Of a stretch of 15,887 nt of DNA, positions 6,583-14,033 are shown in pieces. Position 1 is the first letter of the stretch. Each line of letters starts with the position of its first letter. Source of the DNA: Spirochaetota bacterium (GTDB taxonomy: Bacteria > Spirochaetota > Spirochaetia > Treponematales > Breznakiellaceae); contig JAEXTK010000005.1 in assembly GCA_023406985.1 (NCBI GenBank), forward strand, positions 1 through 15,887, read 5' to 3'. The notes below the pieces were generated by a model. That model saw nothing but the letters and a program-made list of their open reading frames with translations, ran no database searches and was not told where the DNA came from. The translations under genes and the position numbers were made by a program.

Positions 6583-7406
6583 GCGGCACTGCGCCGGAGG
6601 GAACGCCCCTCCTCTCGGTGGAGCACGTGGATACCTTCTACGGCAGCGTCCAGGCCCACTTCGACGTGTCGCTCCGGATCGAACCGGGCGAGCTCGTCTG
6701 CCTCCTCGGCGGGAACGCGTCGGGTAAGTCCACCATGATGAAGGTCATCCTCGGCCTCGTGAAGCCGGCGGCCGGCACGATCTACTACGACGGCCGGGAC
6801 ATCACGGCCCTCCGGCCGAACCGGCGGATCGCTTCGGGCATCGCGTCGGTCCCCGAAGCGCGGCGCGTCTTCGCGGACATGACCGTGGAAGAGAACCTCC
6901 TGATGGGGGCCTTCGTGCGGAGCGACCGGAAGGAGATCCTCCGCGACCGCGACCGCATGCTCGAGCTCTTCCCCCGGCTCCGCGAGCGCCTCAACGAAAA
7001 GGCGGGCGTGCTCTCGGGCGGCGAACAGCAGTTCCTCGCCATGGCGCGGGCCCTCATGTCCCGGCCGCGCCTCCTGTGCATGGACGAGCCGACCATGGGC
7101 CTCTCGCCGCTCTACGTGGATAAGGTGCTCCGCCTCATCGCGGACGTGAACGCGACCGGCGTCGCCGTGCTCATGGTGGAACAGAACGCCCACCAAGCCC
7201 TCTCCATCGCGGACCGGGCCTACGTGCTCCGCAACGGCGTCATGCACCTGAGCGGAGAGGCGCGCGCGCTCCTCACGGACGTGCGCGTCCGGGAAGCGTA
7301 TCTGGGCGGCAGCGCCGATCCCTGGGGACAGGCGGAAGCCATCGGAGAATCGATCGAAACGATCGCTACGGTAGAACCGAAGAACGCGCAAGGAGGAAAC
7401 CGATGA
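6579..7406 (+). CDS. livF: LivF-type ABC transporter ATP-binding protein
   Basis: The product is 275 residues. The ATG sits in an ATGA overlap with the livG stop and has GGAGG ten bases upstream; the open frame runs far upstream but that part only shadows livM/livG. Walker A is GGNASGKST (44-52), with Ser-Gly in the loop where most LivF proteins have Gly-Ala. The signature is LSGGEQQFLAMARAL (from 145), Walker B is LLCMDE (165-170), and VEQN at 200-203 carries Gln at the switch position, which is normal for LivF. About 30 residues follow the usual LivF end (LGG), ending in a charged tail of unknown use. Its stop overlaps the ATG of the next gene. Confidence 0.93.
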   Translation: MSGTAPEGTPLLSVEHVDTFYGSVQAHFDVSLRIEPGELVCLLGGNASGKSTMMKVILGLVKPAAGTIYYDGRDITALRPNRRIASGIASVPEARRVFADMTVEENLLMGAFVRSDRKEILRDRDRMLELFPRLRERLNEKAGVLSGGEQQFLAMARALMSRPRLLCMDEPTMGLSPLYVDKVLRLIADVNATGVAVLMVEQNAHQALSIADRAYVLRNGVMHLSGEARALLTDVRVREAYLGGSADPWGQAEAIGESIETIATVEPKNAQGGNR

Positions 7407-8407
7407 CGAAAAGAGAGCGGGTCCTGGCGGCCGTGCGGGGCGAGGGCGTCGACCGCCCCCCCGTCGCCGCCTGGGGCCACATCTTCCCCGAGGAGAAGAA
7501 CCACGAGGATTTCGTGAAGGCCACCATAAGGGACTTCAAGAAGTACGACTGGGACTTCATCAAGATCAACAATCCCGCGACCCTCTACGACGAGGCGTGG
7601 GGCAATCGGTACGATCCCGGGAATACGAAGGATATCTTCCCGAAGCGCCTCGTCTCCGTCACCGAAAACGGGGCCAAGGCCTTCACCGCCATCGGCCGCG
7701 TCGACGCGCGGAAGGGCGTGTTCGGCGAATACCTCAAGAAGGTGGTGGCGCCCATCGTCGCGCGCGCCGAAGGCGCCCCCGTCATCCAGACCGTCTTCTC
7801 CCCGCTCTCGGTCCTCGGCTTCATCGCGTCGGACGATCCGGACAAGCGGATCGAGCTGACGCGCGAACTCCTGAGGCGCGATCCCGTCGCGGCCCACCGC
7901 GTGCTCGCCGACATCGCCGAGAGCCTCGCGGACTTCTCGGCCGAAGCGGTCCGCGCGGGCGCCGACGGCATCTTCTTCGCCATCGTCCAACTGGCCCGGA
8001 AGGGGGCGTTCACGGAGACGGAGTACCGCGAGTTCGGCATCCCCTACGACCTCGTCGTCTTGCGGGCGGTCCAGGACGCGCCGTTCAACCTCTTCCACAC
8101 CTGCGGCGGCGACCTCTACTTCGACCTCACCGCGGACTACCCCGCCCACGCGATCAACTACGACGCCCACGCCGCGGGAAACCCGGCGCTCAAGGCGGCG
8201 CGGGAAAAGACCGGCAAGGCCGTCGCGGGGGGCATCGACCATACGGGGCTCTTGATCAACGGCACGAGCGACGAGGTCGCGGCGGCCGCCAAGGCCGCCA
8301 TCGCCGCATCGGGCGGCCGCAAGTTCATCCTGACCCCCGGGTGCAGCGTGGACCTGGACAAGATCAGCGAAGCCAATTTGAAGGCGCTCCGCGCCTCGGT
8401 GGATTAA
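7403..8407 (+). CDS. UroD-superfamily protein, methyltransferase (MtaA/CmuA)-like
   Basis: The product is 334 residues. Its ATG lies in an ATGA overlap with livF and has AGGAGG eight bases upstream, so it belongs to the transporter operon. The N-terminus TKRERVLAAVRGEGVDRPPV is that of the uroporphyrinogen decarboxylase superfamily. The RQAGRY-type motif and catalytic Asp of haem-pathway HemE are missing; residues 20-30 read PVAAWGHIFPE instead. H232-x-C234 (FHTCGG) and C314 (TPGCSV), 80 residues apart, fit the HxC...C zinc-thiolate pattern of MtaA, MtbA and CmuA-type cobamide methyltransferases. I infer a zinc enzyme that moves a methyl group or acts on a related C1 compound in the cytosol. 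No corrinoid-binding partner is encoded in this window. Haem decarboxylase activity is unlikely. Confidence 0.8.
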   Translation: MTKRERVLAAVRGEGVDRPPVAAWGHIFPEEKNHEDFVKATIRDFKKYDWDFIKINNPATLYDEAWGNRYDPGNTKDIFPKRLVSVTENGAKAFTAIGRVDARKGVFGEYLKKVVAPIVARAEGAPVIQTVFSPLSVLGFIASDDPDKRIELTRELLRRDPVAAHRVLADIAESLADFSAEAVRAGADGIFFAIVQLARKGAFTETEYREFGIPYDLVVLRAVQDAPFNLFHTCGGDLYFDLTADYPAHAINYDAHAAGNPALKAAREKTGKAVAGGIDHTGLLINGTSDEVAAAAKAAIAASGGRKFILTPGCSVDLDKISEANLKALRASVD

Positions 8408-8432
8408 CCTAGGCGCTCCGCGCCTCGGTGGA
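8382..8432 (+). repeat. 22-bp direct repeat with hairpins between enzyme and receptor genes
   Basis: Bases 8382-8403 recur exactly at 8411-8432, a period of 29 bases. The first copy encodes the last residues of the UroD-like protein, up to the base before its stop codon; the second is noncoding. Each copy contains GGCGC-TCC-GCGCC (8383-8395 and 8412-8424), a five-base-pair stem with a three-base loop. The unit is a recent local duplication. In-operon hairpins before a binding-protein gene can protect the mRNA or partly stop upstream transcripts, allowing the receptor to be made in excess. There is no T tract, so these are not intrinsic terminators. Confidence 0.85.
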
Positions 8433-8458
8433 ATGAGCATCCTTTACGGGAGGAACAC

Positions 8459-9586
8459 ATGAAGAAGACGATACTCGCGGCAATCGCGCTCGCGGCCCTC
8501 GCCGGAGGCCTCTCCGCGCAGGACCAGGACACCTGGTACTTCGGCGCCCTCGGCCCGCTCACCGGCAACGCGGCCCAATACGGGGCGCAGTGGAAGAAGG
8601 GCTTCGACCTCGCGCTCCAGGAGATCAACGGGTCGGGCGGCGTCCGCGGCCGTAAGCTGGCCTATATCTTCGAGGACACCCAGAACGATCCCAAGCAGAC
8701 CACCGTGGTCGCCCAGAAGCTCGTGGGCGATCCGCGCATCCTCGTGGCGGTCGGCGACTTCTCCAGCACCGCGTCCATGGCGGGGTCCCCGATCTTCCAG
8801 CGGAACGGCCTCGTGCAGCTCGGGATCACCAACTCGCACCCCAAGTTCACCGAGACCGGCGACTATATCTGGTCCAACAGCCTCTCCACCATCGACACCG
8901 AATATTTGACGGCCAAGTACGCCGCCGACCTCGGCTTCAAGAGGGTGGCGGTCCTCCACCTCAACACCGACTGGGGGAAGAACGCGTCCGACAACCTGAT
9001 CGCCGGCCTCGAGAAGTGGGGGCTGGAAGTCGTCTCCCGCGAAGGGTACCTGGAGACCGAGACGAACTTCCGCTCCATCTTCACCCGTATCCGGCTCAAG
9101 AGGCCCCAGGCCATCGTCCTCGAATCCTACTACACCGACGCGGCTCTCATCGCCCAGCAGGTGAAGGCTTCGGGGCTCGACCTGCCCATCGTGGCCAACG
9201 CGTCCAACCACTCGCCCAAATTCGTGGAGCTCGGCGGCAAGGCCGTGGAGGGCGTATACGTCAGCTCCACCTTCCTCGTGGACGATCCGGCTCCCCGCGT
9301 GAAGCGCTACGTCGACGCCTTCAAGGCCAAGTACGGGGAGGCGCCCGACCTCTTCGCCACCGTGGCCAACGACGGGGTCTACATCATCGCCGCGGCGCTC
9401 AAGGAGGCGGGCGCCGACCGCGCCAAGATCAAGGCGGCGCTGTCCACGATCACGGACGTCCCCTCGGTCCTCTTCGGACCGGTCAAGTTCAATCCCGCCA
9501 CCCGCCGCTTCGACAACCCGAAGGGCGCCCAGCTCATCGTCAAGAACGGGCTCTTCGTCCCCTGGGACGGGACGAAGCCGCGGTAA
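8459..9586 (+). CDS. Periplasmic substrate-binding protein, Liv family
   Basis: The product is 375 residues. The ATG has GGGAGG five bases upstream. Residues 1-20 are a Sec signal peptide ending in LSA with no lipobox cysteine, so the protein should be soluble in the periplasm. The mature part opens GALGPLTGNAAQYG, the first strand and ligand loop of Leu/Ile/Val-type receptors (type I periplasmic fold). NGSGGVRGRKL near 58-68, a DTQNDPKQT segment and GDFSSTAS near 99-106 follow as in that family. It would hand its ligand to the fused permease. Amino acids, urea, amides and aromatic acids are all ligands of relatives; the operon partner hints at a methylated compound, as inference only. The 3' end overlaps the convergent YdcZ gene by 47 bases. 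Confidence 0.9.
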   Translation: MKKTILAAIALAALAGGLSAQDQDTWYFGALGPLTGNAAQYGAQWKKGFDLALQEINGSGGVRGRKLAYIFEDTQNDPKQTTVVAQKLVGDPRILVAVGDFSSTASMAGSPIFQRNGLVQLGITNSHPKFTETGDYIWSNSLSTIDTEYLTAKYAADLGFKRVAVLHLNTDWGKNASDNLIAGLEKWGLEVVSREGYLETETNFRSIFTRIRLKRPQAIVLESYYTDAALIAQQVKASGLDLPIVANASNHSPKFVELGGKAVEGVYVSSTFLVDDPAPRVKRYVDAFKAKYGEAPDLFATVANDGVYIIAAALKEAGADRAKIKAALSTITDVPSVLFGPVKFNPATRRFDNPKGAQLIVKNGLFVPWDGTKPR

Positions 9587-10001
9587 GGCGCGGCCGGTCG
9601 GCGAACAATCCCGCGAGGATGAGGATGCCGCCGACCGCCTTGAGCGGCTCCAGGGAACCGCGGATGGCGGCCTCGATCGCCACGCCCGCGGCGATCTGGC
9701 CGATGAAGATGAGGAGCGTCGCCCGGTACGCGGAGAGGCGCGGCGTCACGAGGTTGGCGAGGACGACGAAGGCCGCGCCGACCGCGCCGCCGAGCCAGGT
9801 CCAGGCCGGAAGGTCGGCGAGACTCGCCGCGGGCGGGCCGCCGCGCAGGATCACGAAGGGGAGCGCGCAGGCGAAGCCGACGGCGTAGTTGAAAAAAGCG
9901 CTCTGCAGGGGCCCGATCTCTTCGGAAAGCCGCGCGTTGAGCATCCTTCCCACCGTCCGGCACACGCCGGAGAGCAACGCCAGTACGATGCCGAGTATCA
10001 C
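9540..10001 (-). CDS. YdcZ/DUF606 family small membrane protein (second of pair)
   Basis: The product is 153 residues. The start is GTG (9999-10001) with GAGGAGG five bases upstream, ten bases after the stop of its partner. About five hydrophobic helices are visible. The first pair of motifs (a short helix followed by LNARLSEEIGPLQSAFFNYAVGF) and the GQIAAGVAIEA segment fit the DUF606 branch of the drug/metabolite transporter clan. These half-size proteins are often encoded as tandem pairs and probably work as heterodimers. The last 20 residues are basic and Ser-rich, and are coded opposite the end of the binding-protein gene; that tail may be dispensable. Substrate unknown. Confidence 0.82.
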   Translation of the reverse strand: MILGIVLALLSGVCRTVGRMLNARLSEEIGPLQSAFFNYAVGFACALPFVILRGGPPAASLADLPAWTWLGGAVGAAFVVLANLVTPRLSAYRATLLIFIGQIAAGVAIEAAIRGSLEPLKAVGGILILAGLFADRPRLTAASSRPRGRRARS

Positions 10002-10011
10002 GCCGCCCTCC

Positions 10012-10434
10012 TCAGGCGAACGCCATGACGGCGATGCCCGCGGCGATGAGCGCCAGGCTGCCGAGCTTGCGCCGATCGGCGGGCACGGTCCGCGCCGCGA
10101 GCCACCCGAAGTGGTCCATCATGACGGCCGAGAGGGTCTGTCCGAGGAGCCCGAGCGCGAGGGTGAGGGAAACGCCGATCTCCACGAACCCGGCGTTGGC
10201 GAACACCACGGTCAAGAAACCGACGGCGCCGCCCGGCAACCGCGAAGGGGAAAGCCCCCTGCGGAAGGGGGATGCCGAGCGCGTCGCGACCAGGATGAGG
10301 GCGACGAGGACGAGGCCGACGAGATGGACGATGCCGCTGGACGCGGAGCTCCCGACGCGGGCCGCGAGTTCGCCGTTCAGGGTGACCATCGCCGCGGTCA
10401 AGGCGCCGAGTAACAGGGATAACAGGACATACAT
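10012..10434 (-). CDS. YdcZ/DUF606 family small membrane protein (first of pair)
   Basis: The product is 140 residues. I start at the ATG at 10434 because GGAGGT lies just before it; an in-frame ATG at 10461 has no ribosome site and would put charged residues before the first helix. Helices are visible at about 1-18, 32-50, 68-85, 88-105 and 123-139. TLNGELAARVGSSASSGIVHLVG and LGLLGQTLSAVMMDHFG are typical of DUF606 (YdcZ) proteins of the DMT clan. It leads a two-gene operon and is divergent from the Crp/Fnr-type regulator, so a shared operator probably controls both. The solute is unknown. Confidence 0.85.
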   Translation of the reverse strand: MYVLLSLLLGALTAAMVTLNGELAARVGSSASSGIVHLVGLVLVALILVATRSASPFRRGLSPSRLPGGAVGFLTVVFANAGFVEIGVSLTLALGLLGQTLSAVMMDHFGWLAARTVPADRRKLGSLALIAAGIAVMAFA

Positions 10435-10468
10435 GGCGTACCTCCGCGCTGAAGCTACCATGGAGCTC

Positions 10469-10497
10469 TTGCGGGGAGTTATGACCTATGTCATAAC
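10469..10497 (+). promoter_or_regulatory. Possible promoter of the regulator gene, leaderless
   Basis: TTGCGG (10469-10474) and CATAAC (10492-10497) are 17 bases apart. Counting six to seven bases on from the -10 puts initiation at the ATG at 10504. There is also no purine-rich ribosome site between 10498 and 10503, so the regulator mRNA may be leaderless. The -10 lies in the right arm of the inverted repeat. Box matches are modest. Confidence 0.35.
10478..10497. promoter_or_regulatory. Perfect inverted repeat, Crp/Fnr-type operator
   Basis: GTTATGAC (10478-10485) and GTCATAAC (10490-10497) are exact reverse complements around CTAT. Eight-base arms with a four-base centre match the geometry of Fnr/Crp-family dimer sites (compare TTGAT-N4-ATCAA), with a different half-site core. 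It stands between the YdcZ pair and the regulator gene and ends six bases before the regulator start. The expected effect is autoregulation, probably repression of the regulator itself, plus control of the divergent membrane genes. Confidence 0.75.
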
Positions 10498-10503
10498 CGG
10501 TAC

Positions 10504-11184
10504 ATGGATCTTCCCGCGGCCTCCTACTTCGATCGAGCGCGGCTCGGCCGCTTCGTGAAGCGGGAATACCTCCCGCACTTCAAGGTCCGGACCTACGGGA
10601 GCGGAGAGCGCATACTCGAGTGCGGTTTTCCCGTGGAGGCGCTGTACTTTTTCGTGGAAGGCAGGGTCAAGGTCCGCATCCCGGCGGAGAACGGACGGGA
10701 CCTGCTGCTCTGTTTCTATGATCCGCCCCAAGTCTTCGGCGATCTGGAGCTCTTCCAGGACGAACGCGCGGCGGTCACCACCGTGGAGGCGGTGACGGCC
10801 TGCACCTGCCTGGCCCTCCCCCGGGACTTCATCGGCTCGCGCTTGGCGGAGGACGGGCAGTTCCTGCAGGAGCTGTGCCGGTCCCTTGGCCGCAAGCTCG
10901 GCCGGGTGATCCGGAACAGCGCGCTCAACCTCCTGCACCCCCTGGATTGCCGCGTGGCGAGCTACATCCTGGCCGTCACGCCCCGCCCTCCGGAGGGACC
11001 GCCCGCATTCTCCGCCAACCTGTCGCAGGCGGCCGATCTCTTGGGCACGACCTTCCGCCACCTGCACCGGACGCTCGCCGCCTTGTGCGGTACCGGAGTC
11101 CTCCGCAAGGAAGGCAGGACCTACGTGATCGTCGACGGGGAGGCCCTCCGCGCGAAGGCGGCCGGAGCGTATACGCTCGGGTGA
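10504..11184 (+). CDS. Crp/Fnr-family transcription regulator
   Basis: The product is 226 residues. Residues about 25-115 form a cyclic-nucleotide-binding-type beta roll (ALYFFVEGRVKVRI near 46-59, PPQVFGDLELF near 74-84). A long helix (about 112-140) follows, then a winged helix-turn-helix with its second helix at about 181-194 (GTTFRHLHRTLAAL). The recognition helix has the Arg spacing (R185, R189) of the family. The Arg-Ser/Thr phosphate pocket of true CRP is not evident, and there is no N-terminal Cys cluster for an iron-sulfur centre, so the signal is unknown; YeiL-like proteins are the closest type I recall. The start codon has no Shine-Dalgarno sequence. It ends one base short of the stop of the convergent diguanylate cyclase gene. 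Confidence 0.87.
   Translation: MDLPAASYFDRARLGRFVKREYLPHFKVRTYGSGERILECGFPVEALYFFVEGRVKVRIPAENGRDLLLCFYDPPQVFGDLELFQDERAAVTTVEAVTACTCLALPRDFIGSRLAEDGQFLQELCRSLGRKLGRVIRNSALNLLHPLDCRVASYILAVTPRPPEGPPAFSANLSQAADLLGTTFRHLHRTLAALCGTGVLRKEGRTYVIVDGEALRAKAAGAYTLG
11165..11178. repeat. 14-bp palindrome at the regulator gene end
   Basis: GAGCGTATACGCTC is a perfect palindrome within the last codons of the Crp/Fnr-type gene, with a further C-G pair on either side beyond one mismatch. It falls just before two convergent stop codons, where a terminator would be useful, but there is no T tract on either side. It may be only codon content. Confidence 0.3.
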
Positions 11185-11185
11185 T

Positions 11186-13315
11186 TCAGGGTCCGACCAG
11201 ACGGTTCCGGCCGTTTTCCTTCGCGACGTAGAGCCGCGTATCCGCGAGCGCGATCATGGCCTCGGAGGTGAATTGGTCGCGGACGAATTCGGCGCTATCC
11301 GCGATGCCGCAGCTGAAGGTGAAGCGTATATCCCGGTCGTTGTAGCGATAGGTCGTGCCGCGCACGAGCGACATCACGCGCTCGATCGCCGCGGCCGTTT
11401 CCCGCGCGTCCATGTTCACCGAGATCAGGATGAATTCCTCGCCTCCGTACCGCCCGAGCAGGTCGTACGGCCTGACGGAGGCGCGGAGGGCGGCCGCGAA
11501 TTCCGTGAGGATGAAGTCGCCCGCCTGGTGGCCGTAGGAATCGTTCACCGCCTTGAAATGATCCAGGTCCATGAGCGAGATGCAGAAGTTGCGGCCCGTG
11601 CGGCGATACTCCGCGGTGACCTCCTCCAGGCGTTCGAAGATGTACCGCCGATTGAAAATCGAGGTGAGCGGATCCCGGATCGCGAGCTCGCGGATACGCT
11701 CCTCGAGCGTCTTCCGCTCGGTGATGTCCGAATGCGTGCCGTACATCTTAAGCGGATGCCCGGCGGCGTCCCGCTCTATGACCTTGCCGCGGTCCAGGAT
11801 CCAGATCCAGCGCCCGTCCTTGTGCCGCATCCGGCCTTCGCTCTCGTAGAAATCGGTCTTCCCTTCGAAATGGAGCTTGATCCGGCGTTCGGCCTCCGCG
11901 AGATCGTCGGGATGCGATAGGCGCTTCCAAGTATCCAGAACGGTGGGTTCGAGTTCCGCGAGCGTATAGCCCACCATCTCCGCCCAGCGCTCGTTGAACA
12001 CGGTCCGTCCCGTCCGGATATCCCATTCCCAGGTCCCGAGCCGCGTGCCTTCGATGATGTTCGCGAGGCGCTCGTGCTCCGCCTCCAGTTTCGCCCGGAG
12101 CTCCACTTGCTCCGTGATATCGGTCATCACGGAGATCAGGAATCGCTCCCCCTGGCTCTCCACGAACTCGCCGGAGAAGAGGCCGTGGTGCATCCTCCCG
12201 TCGCGGCGCCGGAGGCGGAGTTCCACGTCGCGGACGAGGCCTTTCTTCCCCAGCTCCTCGCGCACGGCCGCCCATCGATCCTTGTCCTCGAACAGGTCGA
12301 GGTCCAGGCTCGACCTCCCGATGACCTCCTCCCGCGCATACCCCGTTTTTTCCAGGAAGGTATCGTTGACGTCGATCAAGAGCTTGGACTCCCCGCCGGC
12401 CACCGCCATGGCCGTCGGATTGTTGCGGAAGAACCGCTCGAACTTCTGGAGCGCCGCCTGTTCCGCGGAGAGGTCCTTGGAGAGGCCGAAGATGCACGAC
12501 TGGCCGTCCCACTCCCCGAAAAAGATGCGCGTCTCCACCGGGATCCGGAGTCCGCTCTTGGCCATGAGCTCCAGCGGACAAACCGAGCGTTCCCTGCGCA
12601 TCATCGCCGCCAGGATCGTGGCGGCCTCCTCCCGTTTGTTCGCCGGGTGCAGCTCGGGGATGCTCATCCCGCGGAGTTCCTCGAGCCGGTAGCCCAGCTT
12701 GGCGCACGCGCCTTCGTTGGCGTACAGGAGTCGCCCCGCCAGATCCGCGATCACGATGATGTCGTCCACCGTGTTGAAGAAGTTGCGGAAGTTCGCCTCC
12801 GAAGCGGAGAGCCGTTCGGCGAGCAGCTTGCGGGAATAGGCGCTGGAGATGATGCCCGCGATGGTCTTGAGGGTCTCGATCTCCTCGACGCGCCATTTCC
12901 GCGCCCGCGTGCACTCGTCGAAGCCGAGGAACCCCCGCACGCGCGAATCCACGCGGAGCGGGGCGATGATGAGGGCGCGGAGGCCGCCCGCGCCCAAGCA
13001 CGTCCGCAGCTCGGACGGTAGAGCGCCGACATCGTCGATCGGGTGCACGGTCTCGGTGCGCAGGATATCCTTCAAGGTCGGAAAGGAGTCGTAGCTTACG
13101 CCCTGCCAGCGCCCGCGATGGGGTTCGATCCCTTCCGCGCACCATTCGTGCGTGTTGGTCATCGTCCTGCCGTCCGCCGAGTCGATGAACAGGTAACTGC
13201 GCGAGACGCCGAGCAAGCCTCCCACGAGCGCGAGGGCCTTACCGAGCTGCGCGTCGAAGTCGTCTGCGTTCACGAAGATGAGTGCGATCTCGGAAATGGC
13301 GCCGGAGGCGAGCAT
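11186..13315 (-). CDS. GAF-PAS-PAS-PAS-GGDEF diguanylate cyclase
   Basis: The product is 709 residues with no signal peptide or membrane segment, so it is cytosolic. The ATG is preceded by GGGGAG. Domains in order: GAF (about 15-160), PAS (175-285), PAS (293-403), PAS with PAC-type end (415-536, HSDITERK), and GGDEF (545-707). RDPLTSIFNRR (547-557), LMDLDHFK (581-588) and an intact GGEEF active site (624-628) predict GTP-to-c-di-GMP synthesis. The inhibitory I-site RPYD (615-618) stands five residues before GGEEF, so product feedback is expected. No EAL domain is present. The cue sensed by the GAF and PAS domains is unknown; I cannot see clear haem or flavin residues. It lies tail-to-tail with the Crp/Fnr-type gene. 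Confidence 0.92.
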   Translation of the reverse strand: MLASGAISEIALIFVNADDFDAQLGKALALVGGLLGVSRSYLFIDSADGRTMTNTHEWCAEGIEPHRGRWQGVSYDSFPTLKDILRTETVHPIDDVGALPSELRTCLGAGGLRALIIAPLRVDSRVRGFLGFDECTRARKWRVEEIETLKTIAGIISSAYSRKLLAERLSASEANFRNFFNTVDDIIVIADLAGRLLYANEGACAKLGYRLEELRGMSIPELHPANKREEAATILAAMMRRERSVCPLELMAKSGLRIPVETRIFFGEWDGQSCIFGLSKDLSAEQAALQKFERFFRNNPTAMAVAGGESKLLIDVNDTFLEKTGYAREEVIGRSSLDLDLFEDKDRWAAVREELGKKGLVRDVELRLRRRDGRMHHGLFSGEFVESQGERFLISVMTDITEQVELRAKLEAEHERLANIIEGTRLGTWEWDIRTGRTVFNERWAEMVGYTLAELEPTVLDTWKRLSHPDDLAEAERRIKLHFEGKTDFYESEGRMRHKDGRWIWILDRGKVIERDAAGHPLKMYGTHSDITERKTLEERIRELAIRDPLTSIFNRRYIFERLEEVTAEYRRTGRNFCISLMDLDHFKAVNDSYGHQAGDFILTEFAAALRASVRPYDLLGRYGGEEFILISVNMDARETAAAIERVMSLVRGTTYRYNDRDIRFTFSCGIADSAEFVRDQFTSEAMIALADTRLYVAKENGRNRLVGP

Positions 13316-13334
13316 GCGTATTCTCCCCGTTTCG

Positions 13335-13340
13335 ATTATA
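13335..13340 (-). promoter_or_regulatory. TATAAT -10 box before the diguanylate cyclase gene
   Basis: A consensus TATAAT on the minus strand lies 20 bases before the start codon. I find no matching -35 at 16-18 bases, so it may rely on an activator or may be coincidental. The rest of the 115-base divergent gap 13316-13430 shows no clear promoter for the plus-strand acetyltransferase. Confidence 0.35.
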
Positions 13341-13430
13341 GGCTATGGGAGACGGGTCGCGCTCCGGGATCGGCGCGAAAGCGAGCGGCGGGGATGACAA
13401 AGCGCGCCCCGGCGGGCATCATGGGGAACA

Positions 13431-14033
13431 ATGATTGGCAACCTTGAGACTGAACGGCTCCTGATCCGCAACTTCCGCAAGGCCGACTGGAAGGATCTCC
13501 ACGAGTATCTATCCCTGCAGGATACCTACGTCTTCGAGCCGGGCGACCCGATCGACGCGGCCGAGGCCAAACGCCTCGCGGCGGAACGGTCCAAGGGCGA
13601 TGCCTTCCTCGCCGTGGTCCTCAAGGCCGAAGACAAGATGGTCGGCCACCTCTATTTCAGCCGGATGGAACCGCTCGAATTCCGTACGTGGGAACTCGGC
13701 TATATCTTCAATCCGCGCTACCGGAGTAGAGGCTACTGCACCGAAGCTTCCCGGAGCGTGGTCGAGTTCGGCTTCCGCGCGCTCCAGGCGCACCGGATCG
13801 TCGCGTTCTGCGACCCGCGCAACGCCGCCTCTTGGCGGGTGTTGGAGAAGATCGGCATGCAGCGCGAGGGGCATTTTCGGCAGAAGGCCTTCTTCCGGCG
13901 CGGCCAGGACGGGTCCCCGCTCTGGCACGACTGTTACGCCTACGGTCTCGTGGCGGCCGACCCGTCCCCCACCACGGCGCCGGCGATCCATTCGGGAGAA
14001 GACGCCGCGACGCGGCCCGCCGCGGCGGAGTGA
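13431..14033 (+). CDS. RimJ/RimL-type GNAT N-acetyltransferase
   Basis: The product is 200 residues. It opens LETERLLIRNFRKADW, the usual first strand of RimJ/RimL-like enzymes. The WELGYIFNPRYRSRGYCTEA segment (87-106) carries the acetyl-CoA loop, and DPRNAASWRVLEKIGM (128-143) has the conserved Asn and Ser of that branch. The domain ends at about 177 (WHDCYAYGLVAAD). Residues 178-200 are a low-complexity tail coded in the zone that overlaps the convergent gene, and may be a read-through extension. The ribosome site (GGGGA, four bases from ATG) is poor. The acceptor may be a protein N-terminus, an amino compound or an antibiotic; it cannot be told from sequence. Confidence 0.87.
   Translation: MIGNLETERLLIRNFRKADWKDLHEYLSLQDTYVFEPGDPIDAAEAKRLAAERSKGDAFLAVVLKAEDKMVGHLYFSRMEPLEFRTWELGYIFNPRYRSRGYCTEASRSVVEFGFRALQAHRIVAFCDPRNAASWRVLEKIGMQREGHFRQKAFFRRGQDGSPLWHDCYAYGLVAADPSPTTAPAIHSGEDAATRPAAAE

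Noticed and set aside
7403..8407. HemE (uroporphyrinogen decarboxylase of haem synthesis)
   Set aside because: The RQAGRY-type motif and catalytic Asp are absent, and the HxC...C pattern and operon context fit a methyltransferase-like branch better.
7220..8440. 406-codon open frame on the minus strand
   Set aside because: Antisense shadow of the UroD-like gene; skewed composition and no ribosome site.
12074..13021. 315-codon plus-strand open frame
   Set aside because: Antisense to the PAS/GAF part of the diguanylate cyclase, whose domain content is clear.
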